This document shows positions 1 through 5,780 of a stretch of 8,245 bases of DNA, in pieces. The translations under genes were made by a program, and so were the position numbers. The notes beneath the pieces were generated by a model, which saw nothing but the letters and a program-made list of their open reading frames with translations, was not told the origin of the DNA and made no database searches. Every line of letters starts with the position of its first letter. Position 1 is the first letter of the stretch. This DNA comes from Intrasporangium_A sp039812505 (lineage in GTDB: Bacteria; Actinomycetota; Actinomycetes; Actinomycetales; Dermatophilaceae): NCBI RefSeq assembly GCF_039812505.1, contig NZ_JBDIAQ010000155.1, positions 1-8,245 of the forward strand, written 5' to 3'.

Positions 1-21
1 GGCGTCGGCGAGCGAGGGCAT
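1..21 (-). CDS. Start of an unidentified minus-strand gene cut by the left edge
   Basis: On the minus strand an ATG at 21-19 opens a frame reading MPSLADA to the window edge. A GGGAGA Shine-Dalgarno-like sequence (minus strand, 35-30) lies 8 nt upstream, which is good spacing and favours this ATG over the one at 29-27. Only seven codons are visible, so the product cannot be named. The gene would be transcribed in the same direction as the phosphatase gene, and the 21-bp tandem repeat array would lie in its upstream region. Confidence 0.35.
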
Positions 22-59
22 GCGCGCATTCTCCCAGAGCGCAGTCGTCCCGCAGGGGC

Positions 60-79
60 AGTGGTATGCCGCTCGCCTC
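60..79 (-). repeat. Short repeated element, copy 1
   Basis: The plus strand reads AGTGGTATGCCGCTC at 60-74, followed by GCCTC. The same 15 bases recur exactly at 3896-3910, followed by ACCTC, so 19 of 20 positions match. Read on the minus strand, this copy lies 38 nt upstream of the ATG at 21, and the other copy lies 21 nt upstream of galE, in the same orientation relative to the gene. It could be a shared upstream regulatory element or a dispersed genomic repeat; the window alone cannot decide. Confidence 0.6.
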
Positions 80-85
80 CCTCCC

Positions 86-253
86 GATCGACAGTGCGCA
101 ACTCCGGATCGACAGTGCGCAAACCCCGATCGACAGTGCGCAACTCCGGATCGACAGTGCGCAACTCCGGATCGACAGTGCGCGACTCCGGATCGACAGT
201 GCGCAAATCCCGATCGACAGTGCAGCACTCCCGATCGACAGTCTCGCTCCACT
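86..253. repeat. Tandem array of eight 21-bp units
   Basis: Units start at 86, 107, 128, 149, 170, 191, 212 and 233, exactly 21 bp apart. Each begins GATCGACAGT; the first seven continue TGC and six read TGCGC. Units 1, 3 and 4 are identical. Units 2, 5 and 6 differ at one to three positions near the end, and units 7 and 8 are increasingly decayed. A ninth, very weak unit (GGTCGAC) starts at 254. As 21 is a multiple of three, all plus frames stay open and translate as 7-residue repeats; these are not real proteins. The core AGTGCGCAACT is nearly palindromic. The period equals two helical turns, so the cores face one side of the DNA, as in an array of protein-binding sites. The array lies between two minus-strand genes. 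Function unknown. Confidence 0.95.
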
Positions 254-296
254 GGTCGACGGCGCCGGCTCGGACTCGTCCCGCAGCGGCCAGACC

Positions 297-794
297 TCAG
301 CCGAGCCGCTCCTCGAGCCGGGCGAGGATGCCGCGGCAGGCTGCCTCGACCTCCCGGAAGCAGCGCGCGAACTCGGCTTCGCCGCCATACCAAGGGTCGT
401 CGGTCTCGAGGGTGCCGGCCGCGACGGCGGCGGGGTCGAACTCGCGCACGAGGTGGATCTTCGCGCGGTCCACGTCGGTGTGCGCCAGCTGATGCAGCGT
501 GCGCACGTGGCCGCGGTCGGCGGCCAGGACGAGATCGACCTCGTCGAAGGTGCGTCGCTCGAACTGCCTTGCCCGGTGGGTCGTCCCGTCGTAGCCGTGC
601 TGTTCGAGCACGTCGATGGTGCGCGGGTCGGCGGGATTGCCGACATGCCAGCCGCCGGTACCGCTCGAGGTGATCCGGACTCGGTCGGCGAGGCCCGCCC
701 GCTCGACGAGTCCGGTGAGGATGACCTCACCCATCGGCGACCGGCAGATGTTGCCGGTGCACACGAAGGTGACGTGCACGGTGCCAGCCGCCAT
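297..794 (-). CDS. Low-molecular-weight protein tyrosine phosphatase
   Basis: Cytoplasmic phosphatase of the LMW-PTP family (PtpA/YwlE type), which hydrolyses phosphotyrosine, or phosphoarginine in some members, through a phospho-cysteine intermediate. The P-loop VCTGNICRSP lies at the N-terminus: with the ATG at 794 as residue 1, catalytic Cys is residue 12 and the phosphate-binding Arg is residue 18. The DPWYGG motif near the C-terminus supplies the general-acid Asp, and its aromatic residue resembles the true tyrosine phosphatases. The 165-residue length is normal for the family. The start is uncertain: in-frame GTG (809) and TTG (806) lie upstream, and a GAGGG sequence sits 6 nt before the TTG. 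The first beta strand begins right after the ATG, so any of the three gives an intact domain. It is divergent from the NTF2-like gene. Substrate unknown. Confidence 0.93.
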   Translation of the reverse strand: MAAGTVHVTFVCTGNICRSPMGEVILTGLVERAGLADRVRITSSGTGGWHVGNPADPRTIDVLEQHGYDGTTHRARQFERRTFDEVDLVLAADRGHVRTLHQLAHTDVDRAKIHLVREFDPAAVAAGTLETDDPWYGGEAEFARCFREVEAACRGILARLEERLG

Positions 795-876
795 GGGCCC
801 ATTCAACACCGTCCCTCGTCACGTGCCCGGCCGCGGGTCCGAAGGCAGTGTCGGTGGCGGCTGCAACGGTGTCTTC

Positions 877-1272
877 ATGACGACAGGGCAGGGGTCGGGC
901 GGGCCGGAGGATCTCGCGGTGCAGTTCGCGGAGTGCGTCGCGGCGCGTGACGTGGTGGGGATCGTGCGGTTGTATGCCGCCGACGCCGTGGTCAGCCTGC
1001 GTGACGGTCGCGAGGCCGTCGGGTCCACCGCGATCGGGGCAGCGTTCGCGGCGGCGCTCGAGCGGGGCTTCGACCTCGCGGTCGAGCCGGTCGGCGCCCC
1101 CATCGTCCGTAGCGGCGTGGCCTGCACGTCGAGCCGCACAACGGACGGCCGGGTGTGCACCCAGGTCGCGCGCCGGGAGCCGGACGGGACGTGGCGCTGG
1201 CTGCGCGACGGGTTCCGCCTGCGTGCGCTCCGCCTCGAGGAGGTGATGCCGATGGACCGGGACGTCGCCTGA
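877..1272 (+). CDS. NTF2/SnoaL-like small protein (DUF4440-type)
   Basis: A 131-residue protein with the layout of a cone-shaped NTF2-like (SnoaL/ketosteroid-isomerase-like) domain. An amphipathic first helix (PEDLAVQFAECVAARDVVGIVRLY) is followed by YAADAVV and LRDGREAVGSTAIGAAF, then beta strands ending in ARREPDGTWRWLRDGFRL. The last segment resembles the final two strands of stress-related NTF2-like proteins. Members are often small-molecule enzymes or ligand binders, and no specific activity can be assigned. The ATG at 877 is chosen because it retains all of helix 1, although it lacks a clear Shine-Dalgarno sequence. An alternative GTG at 919 has GGAGG 8 nt upstream, but those bases encode the helix. 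The gene is divergent from the phosphatase gene and 78 bp upstream of the MFS gene on the same strand. Confidence 0.75.
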   Translation: MTTGQGSGGPEDLAVQFAECVAARDVVGIVRLYAADAVVSLRDGREAVGSTAIGAAFAAALERGFDLAVEPVGAPIVRSGVACTSSRTTDGRVCTQVARREPDGTWRWLRDGFRLRALRLEEVMPMDRDVA

Positions 1273-1292
1273 CCTCGGGGGGTGGCTCCGGG

Positions 1293-1312
1293 GGCCGGGC
1301 CCGGGTCCGGCC
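1293..1312 (+). terminator. GC-rich hairpin after the NTF2-like gene
   Basis: The arms GGCCGG (1293-1298) and CCGGCC (1307-1312) form a 6-bp stem around an 8-nt loop, 20 nt after the stop codon at 1272. No T-tract follows, which is common for hairpins in high-GC actinobacteria but weakens the call. It may separate the NTF2-like transcript from the exporter gene. Confidence 0.3.
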
Positions 1313-1338
1313 GACGCCCGTGGCCGCGAGCGACGGCG

Positions 1339-1344
1339 TAGGTT
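1339..1344 (+). promoter_or_regulatory. Probable -10 box for a leaderless MFS transcript
   Basis: TAGGTT fits the actinobacterial TAnnnT -10 pattern and ends 6 nt before the GTG at 1351, so transcription would start on the start codon itself. No Shine-Dalgarno sequence is visible before the GTG, which agrees with leaderless translation. No good -35 box is apparent. Confidence 0.5.
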
Positions 1345-1350
1345 TCCCCT

Positions 1351-2697
1351 GTGCCAGCTGCCGATCCCGCCGACCCGGTCGACGCGACGGCTCGCAGCTC
1401 GCACCTGATCGACCTGACCCCGCTGCGGGTCAGCCCGGCGTTCGCGCGCCTGTGGGCCGGCAACACCCTCTCGGGTATCGGCGCGGTCATGACGAACATC
1501 GCCGTGGCCCTGCACATCTACGACCTGACGCAGTCGACGTTCATGGTGTCGCTCGTCGCGTGGTTCTCGCTCGTCCCGATGGTCGCGGCCGGGCTCTACG
1601 GCGGGGCGATCGCGGACCGGTTCGACCGGCGCGCGGTGGCGTTGATCGCCTCCGTCGTCGCCTGGTTCTCGACGGTGTGCCTGGCGACCGTGGCGTGGGG
1701 CCGGTTCGAGGCGGTGTGGGCCTTCTACGTCATCACGACCGTCAACGCCGTGGCCGCGACGGTCGCCTCGGCGACACGGCAGGCCATCACGCCACGACTG
1801 CTCCCGGTGGTGCTGCTGCCCCAGGCCGCCGCGCTGAACGGCATCTCGATGGGGGTCATGGTGACGCTGGGACCGGCTGTGGCCGGCCTGCTCGTGGCGC
1901 GCGTCGGCTACCCGTGGACCTACACCACCGACGTGATCCTGTTCGTCTTCGGCTTCCTCGGGCTCTGGACCCTGCCGAGCATCCAACCCGAGCGCGCGCC
2001 GGACGGGCACCTCGTGCACGGCATCGAGGCGGTACGTCACGGGCTGCGCTACCTGCGCGACGCCCCGAACATCCGGATGAGCTTCGTCGTCGACATCGTC
2101 GCGATGACGTTCGGCCAGCCCATCGTGCTCTTCCCGGCCGTAGGCGCAATCGTGCTCGGTGGGGGCGCCATGACCGTCGGCCTGCTCACCGCCGCCTACG
2201 CCGTCGGGGGGATCGCCTCGAGCCTCCTGTCAGGGCGGCTCACCGCGATCCGCCGGCAGGGCAGGGCGATCCGCACCGCGATAGCGTCGTACGGTCTGGC
2301 GATCGCCGGACTGGGCGTCGTCCTCGGCGTCACGACGCTGGGCGGCTGGTCGGTCCGGTCGCCGGACTTCGCCGACGTGAGCGTCCCGGGGCTGGCCGCC
2401 TCGTGCCTGTGCCTCGTCTGGGCCGGAGCGTCCGACAACGTCAGCATGATCTTCCGAACCACGATCCTGCAGGCCGCCGTGCCCGATGCGATCCGCGGCC
2501 GGATCCAGGGGATCTCCACGGTCGTCGTCACCGGCGGGCCGCGGCTCGGCCAGATGTTCGCCGGGACGCTCGCTGCGGTCACCGTGACCTGGCTGCCGCC
2601 CTTCGCCGGGGGCCTGCTCGTGGTTGCTGTCGTCTGGGTCTGGGTGGGCCGGGTGCCTTCGTTCCGCGACTACGACGCGCTCGATCCTCGTCCCTGA
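1351..2697 (+). CDS. MFS exporter, MefA/EntS-like
   Basis: A 448-residue integral membrane protein of the major facilitator superfamily. Its 12 hydrophobic segments fit the MefA/EntS subgroup (MFS_3-like), whose members export macrolides, siderophores and other small molecules by proton antiport. The N-terminal leader (about residues 1-25) is hydrophilic, then a segment LTPLRVSPAFARLWAGNTLS resembles the amphipathic entry helix of this group. MFS motif A appears in the loop after helix 2 as GAIADRFDRRAV. The C-terminal half has the related loop AVPDAIRGRIQGI, typical of the subgroup. The C-terminal tail is cytosolic and ends DYDALDPRP. The GTG start is supported by the -10 box just upstream and by the usual N-terminal length. 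No substrate can be inferred, and no regulator is adjacent. Confidence 0.9.
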   Translation: MPAADPADPVDATARSSHLIDLTPLRVSPAFARLWAGNTLSGIGAVMTNIAVALHIYDLTQSTFMVSLVAWFSLVPMVAAGLYGGAIADRFDRRAVALIASVVAWFSTVCLATVAWGRFEAVWAFYVITTVNAVAATVASATRQAITPRLLPVVLLPQAAALNGISMGVMVTLGPAVAGLLVARVGYPWTYTTDVILFVFGFLGLWTLPSIQPERAPDGHLVHGIEAVRHGLRYLRDAPNIRMSFVVDIVAMTFGQPIVLFPAVGAIVLGGGAMTVGLLTAAYAVGGIASSLLSGRLTAIRRQGRAIRTAIASYGLAIAGLGVVLGVTTLGGWSVRSPDFADVSVPGLAASCLCLVWAGASDNVSMIFRTTILQAAVPDAIRGRIQGISTVVVTGGPRLGQMFAGTLAAVTVTWLPPFAGGLLVVAVVWVWVGRVPSFRDYDALDPRP

Positions 2698-2860
2698 GGT
2701 CAGCCTCCCCAGCCTCCTCCGGGACGGACTGAGCGGGTGGAACAGGTCTTGGGCCCGGCCGCGCTGACGCGACCCGATCAACACCAGGGGAGGTGCCGAC
2801 CGGCGCGCGGAGGTGCGCTCAGCGGCATACGGCGTGACACGTCGGTAGGGAACCCACGCG
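2698..2860. other. Convergent intergenic gap between the MFS gene and galE
   Basis: The 163 bp between the two convergent stop codons contain no supportable gene. An 8-bp direct repeat GGAGGTGC occurs at 2789-2796 and 2809-2816. An AGCGGCATAC at 2821-2830 matches ten bases of the short element seen at 60-79 and 3896-3915, but on the opposite strand. No convincing bidirectional terminator was found. Confidence 0.5.
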
Positions 2861-3874
2861 TCAGTCCGGGAAGCCGTTCGGGTTGGCCTGCTGCCAGCGC
2901 CACGTGTCGACGCACATGTCGTCGACGGAGCGGGTCGTCGCCCAGCCCAGCTCGGCGTTGGCCTTGTGCGGGTCGGCGTACGACACCGCGACGTCGCCCG
3001 CCCGACGCCCGACGACGCGGTGCGGCAGCTCGTGCCCGACCGCCCGCTCGAACGCGTGCAGCATCTCGAGCACCGACGTGCTCCGGCCGGTGCCGAGGTT
3101 CCAGACCCCGACCGGCTCGTCCATGGTGCCGAGCCGCGTCAGGGCGGCCAGGTGCCCGGCCGCCAGGTCCTCGACGTGGATGTAGTCGCGCTCGCCGGTG
3201 CCGTCGCGGGTCGGGTAGTCGTCGCCGTAGACCGACAGGTACTCCCGCCGGCCGACCGCGACCTGCGCGATGTAGGGCACCAGGTTGTTGGGGATGCCCT
3301 GCGGGTCCTCGCCGATGGTGCCGCTCACGTGCGCGCCGACCGGGTTGAAGTAGCGCAGCAGCGCGAACCGCATCGCCGGGTTGGCCACCGCGACGTCGCG
3401 CAGGATCTGCTCCTGCATCACCTTGGTCCAGCCGTACGGGTTGGTTGCCGAGGTGGGGCGGTCCTCGGTGGCGGCCTCCTGGTCGAGGCCGTAGACGGTC
3501 GCCGACGACGAGAAGACGAGCTTGTCGACCCCGTGACGCTGCATCGCGCGCACGAGCGAGAACGTCGTGCCGAGGTTGTTCTCGTAGTACTCGAGCGGCA
3601 GCTCGACGCTCTCGCCGACCGCCTTCAGGCCGGCGAAGTGGATGACGGCGTCGATGTGCTCGTTGGCGAACAGGAGCTCGGTCTTGTCGTGGTCGCGCAG
3701 GTCGAACGCGTGGACCGGCAGGTGTTCGCCGGTCAGCGCCTCGAGCCGGTTCACGACCGACGGCTTGCTGTTCGCGAAGTTGTCGACGATGACGACCTCG
3801 TGCCCGGCGGCGACGAGCTGGACGACGGTGTGCGAGCCGATGTAGCCGGCCCCTCCGCTGACGAGTACGCGCAT
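2861..3874 (-). CDS. galE: UDP-glucose 4-epimerase
   Basis: Cytoplasmic NAD-dependent epimerase interconverting UDP-glucose and UDP-galactose, in the Leloir pathway and in nucleotide-sugar supply for cell-surface glycans. At 337 residues it matches the usual length (338 in E. coli). The NAD-binding Rossmann motif GGAGYIGSH is at residues 7-15, and the acidic ribose contact is in VDNF. HFAGLKAVGES follows at about 79-89. The catalytic triad of the extended SDR family is visible as Ser124 in FSSSATVYG and Tyr147 and Lys151 in NPYGWTK. FNPVGAH and RDYIHV are further GalE signatures. The ATG at 3874 is chosen over the TTG at 3883, because the Rossmann strand begins immediately and a TAGGCT box lies just upstream. 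It follows the pxp cluster by 60 bp but likely has its own promoter, so membership of that operon is doubtful. Confidence 0.96.
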   Translation of the reverse strand: MRVLVSGGAGYIGSHTVVQLVAAGHEVVIVDNFANSKPSVVNRLEALTGEHLPVHAFDLRDHDKTELLFANEHIDAVIHFAGLKAVGESVELPLEYYENNLGTTFSLVRAMQRHGVDKLVFSSSATVYGLDQEAATEDRPTSATNPYGWTKVMQEQILRDVAVANPAMRFALLRYFNPVGAHVSGTIGEDPQGIPNNLVPYIAQVAVGRREYLSVYGDDYPTRDGTGERDYIHVEDLAAGHLAALTRLGTMDEPVGVWNLGTGRSTSVLEMLHAFERAVGHELPHRVVGRRAGDVAVSYADPHKANAELGWATTRSVDDMCVDTWRWQQANPNGFPD

Positions 3875-3882
3875 GGTCGCCA

Positions 3883-3888
3883 AGCCTA
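3883..3888 (-). promoter_or_regulatory. Probable -10 box for galE, near-leaderless
   Basis: On the minus strand, TAGGCT ends 8 nt before the galE ATG at 3874. A start site 6-8 nt further on would give a transcript with a leader of 0-2 nt. No Shine-Dalgarno sequence precedes the ATG. The short repeated element at 3896-3915 sits immediately upstream, where a -35 region or activator site would lie. Confidence 0.5.
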
Positions 3889-3895
3889 ACGACCA

Positions 3896-3915
3896 AGTGG
3901 TATGCCGCTCACCTC
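3896..3915 (-). repeat. Short repeated element, copy 2, upstream of galE
   Basis: This is an exact match of 15 bases (AGTGGTATGCCGCTC on the plus strand) to the copy at 60-74, extending to 19 of 20 bases. On the minus strand it ends 7 nt upstream of the probable galE -10 box. A third, partial match of ten bases in the opposite orientation is at 2821-2830, so galE is flanked by inverted copies of AGCGGCATAC. Confidence 0.6.
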
Positions 3916-3925
3916 GTGGCGCACG

Positions 3926-3955
3926 CGGGTGGCCTCAGCCTGCGGTTGCCACCCG
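3926..3955 (-). terminator. Hairpin spanning the pxpC stop codon
   Basis: The arms 3926-3933 and 3948-3955 (plus strand CGGGTGGC and GCCACCCG) give an 8-bp GC-rich stem with a 14-nt loop that contains the pxpC stop codon. No T-tract follows in the direction of transcription. It could end or attenuate the pxp cluster message before galE, or be a stability hairpin. Confidence 0.35.
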
Positions 3956-4912
3956 GATGCGCCGCAGCCACTCGGCCCTCTCGTGCCGGGCGCGGAGTGC
4001 TTCCGCGAGCGAGGTGTCGACGAAGCGGACCTTGGTGTTCGGTTGCATCTGCCCGATCTTGTCCATGTCCGCGCTGATGACCGTGCCGACCATCATGTAG
4101 CCGCCGCCGGAGACGGCGTCGCGGTGCAGCACGATGGGCTCCTGGCCGGAGGGCACCTGGACCGATCCGATCGGGTAGCAGGCGTCGACGATGTTCGACG
4201 GGTCGTCGCCGGCCCCGAAGGGAGGGGTGCGCGGCTCGAAGCCGAGTGGTGTGCCGCCCTTGAGGCGGTAGCCGATACGGTCGGACTCGGAGGACACGGT
4301 CCAGGTGTCGGTGAGGAACCGGTCCATGGAGGCCGGTTGGACTCGGTAGTCGTAGAGGCCTCGCACCATACGGAGCTCGTACTCCTTGGCCAGCGGCAGT
4401 CGTAGGCCGTCGGGCAGCTCCGCCCCGACGACCGGGGTGCGGCCGGGCCGGCCGATCGGAAGCTGGTCACCTGCCTTGAGCGGGCGGCCCCGGTGCCCGC
4501 CGAGCCCACCGAGCGCGTAGGTGGACCGGCTGCCGAGCTTGACGGGGACCTCGATGCCACCGGCCACGGCGAGGTAGCTGCGGGCTCCGGCGGTGGCGAA
4601 GCCGAGGGTGAGGGTCTGGCCTGCTGCTACTGCGAGGACGGTGTCGGTGGGCTGGTCCTGCCCGTCGAGCTTGAGCTGCATGCGGGCCCCGGTCAGGCAC
4701 ACGTGGGTGGGCTCGGTGAAGACGAGTTCGGGCCCCATCAGGGCGCACTCGATCGCGGCGGCGGTCTCGGGGTTGCCCAGGAGCAGGTTCGCGGCGCGGT
4801 AGGAGATCTGGTCCATCGCGCCCGACGGGGGGATGCCGAGGTGGTAGTAGCCGCTGCGCCCGGCGTCCTGGATCGAGCTGGCCAGTCCGGGCTTGGTGAT
4901 CTCAATGGGCAT
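3935..4912 (-). CDS. pxpC: PxpC/KipA-like biotin-dependent carboxyltransferase subunit
   Basis: A 325-residue protein of the KipA/PxpC family, homologous to one half of the carboxyltransferase region of urea carboxylase and known in 5-oxoprolinase (PxpABC) as subunit C. The diagnostic N-terminal block TKPGLASSIQDAGRSGYYHLG followed by PPSGAMD lies at residues 7-34. SRSTYALGGLGGHRGRPLKAGD is at about 128-149, and the C-terminal core has SSESDRIGYRLKG, SVQVPSGQEPIVLHRDAVSGGGY and TVISADMDKIGQMQP. The stretch LHRDAVSGGGYMM departs from the more usual LLAD-x-QTTGGYP type. The ATG overlaps the pxpB stop by 11 bp and AGAGG lies 6 nt before it, so translation is coupled. With PxpB it should form the carboxyltransferase complex. 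Family assignment is firm; the substrate is inferred and may not be 5-oxoproline. Confidence 0.93.
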   Translation of the reverse strand: MPIEITKPGLASSIQDAGRSGYYHLGIPPSGAMDQISYRAANLLLGNPETAAAIECALMGPELVFTEPTHVCLTGARMQLKLDGQDQPTDTVLAVAAGQTLTLGFATAGARSYLAVAGGIEVPVKLGSRSTYALGGLGGHRGRPLKAGDQLPIGRPGRTPVVGAELPDGLRLPLAKEYELRMVRGLYDYRVQPASMDRFLTDTWTVSSESDRIGYRLKGGTPLGFEPRTPPFGAGDDPSNIVDACYPIGSVQVPSGQEPIVLHRDAVSGGGYMMVGTVISADMDKIGQMQPNTKVRFVDTSLAEALRARHERAEWLRRIRVATAG

Positions 4913-5780
4913 CGAGGGCCTCTAGCAGGGTCTTGGGGTAGCCGTCGTGGTCGGCTTCGAAGTCGTCCAGGGAGAACCGCGCAGGAGCACTGCGGAGGGT
5001 GAAGGTGTTGTGCTCGACGGCCTCGACGATCTGGTCGTACTCCGCGCGGTCGACGGGTCGGAACTTGACCACGTCGCCGGGCCGGAACAGGATCATGAAC
5101 TCGCTGAGGTGCTTGACGTGCTGGTCCGGGTCGTAGATCGGCACCGGGGTGACCCCGAACATCTGGTAGCCGCCGGCACCGCGGACGGAGTAGATGCAGC
5201 TGAAGCAGCCGCCGTAGCCGACCGTGAGTGGTGGGGTGTCGGTGCGGGGTCGCAGGTACTTCGGGACCTGGATCTGCTTGTCGCGCTCGACCATCTGGTA
5301 CATGAACGGCAGGCCCGCCACGAACCCGACCATCGAGACGAACCAAGGGGTGGCCGAGTGCGCTGTGATGAAGGCGTCGATGTCGCGGTAGCCGTTGACG
5401 CGGGCGGCGTACTCGAGGTCGGTCGCGTTCGGATCCTGGTGCCGGTCGCGGAACCGCATCTGGGTCTCGTTCGTCCACGGGTCGTCGTAGAGGACCGGGA
5501 TCTCCAGGATGCGGGTGCTTAAGGCCCCGTGGCCCTCGCCGATGCCGGCGTCGATCTCCTCGAGGATGCCCTGCAGTCGGTGGACGTCGATCACGTCCGG
5601 GTCGAACCGGACCTGGTAGGACGCGTTGGCCGGGCAGATCTCGGTGACGCCGTCGAGGTGGCGGTCGGTGAGCTGCTGGGTGATCAGGATGCCGCGGAAG
5701 AACGCCCGCAGCGACATGCTCTCGGACAGCTCGACGAACAGGTGCTCGTCGCCGCCGAGGGTGTACCGGGCGCCGGTCAC
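4902..5780 (-). CDS. pxpB: PxpB/KipI-like carboxyltransferase subunit, divergent
   Basis: A 292-residue protein of the KipI/PxpB (CT_C_D, allophanate-hydrolase subunit 1-like) family, partner of PxpC. The expected order is present: an N-terminal GDEHLFVELSE strand (9-20), an IPVLYDD block (94-100), GFVAGLPFMY (152-161) where typical members read GF-x-PGFPYL, then GYGGCFSCIYSVRGAGGYQMFG (188-209) where typical members read a GGQTGIYP...PGGW type motif, and FRPGDVVKFRPV (232-243). It is longer than the usual 220-240 residues, and C192-x2-C195 falls in the core motif. The GTG at 5780 overlaps the accC-like TGA by 4 bp, with GGAGGGGAG 6 nt upstream. The frame runs further upstream, but that would overlap accC for nothing. 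Either a divergent 5-oxoprolinase subunit or a related carboxylase subunit with another substrate. Confidence 0.88.
   Translation of the reverse strand: MTGARYTLGGDEHLFVELSESMSLRAFFRGILITQQLTDRHLDGVTEICPANASYQVRFDPDVIDVHRLQGILEEIDAGIGEGHGALSTRILEIPVLYDDPWTNETQMRFRDRHQDPNATDLEYAARVNGYRDIDAFITAHSATPWFVSMVGFVAGLPFMYQMVERDKQIQVPKYLRPRTDTPPLTVGYGGCFSCIYSVRGAGGYQMFGVTPVPIYDPDQHVKHLSEFMILFRPGDVVKFRPVDRAEYDQIVEAVEHNTFTLRSAPARFSLDDFEADHDGYPKTLLEALDAH

Noticed and set aside
86..253. CRISPR array
   Set aside because: Units are directly adjacent 21-mers with no unique spacers between them and no cas genes in view.
66..950. Long plus-strand open frame with heptad-like repeats at its start
   Set aside because: It runs through the tandem repeat and then antisense to the phosphatase gene. 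The repeat is open in every plus frame because 21 is a multiple of three, and the rest is a high-GC shadow.
727..2040. 437-residue minus-strand open frame opposite the MFS gene
   Set aside because: Composition is Arg/His/Asp/Gly-rich with no recognisable domain, and the plus strand codes for a clear MFS transporter.
2764..2864. Inverted repeat CTGACGCG / CGCGTCAG as a galE terminator or mobile element end
   Set aside because: The 8-bp arms are about 85 bp apart with no transposase or target duplication, so chance is likely.
2966..3889. 307-residue plus-strand open frame opposite galE
   Set aside because: Antisense shadow of a fully conserved GalE, rich in Val, Asp and Arg as such shadows are.
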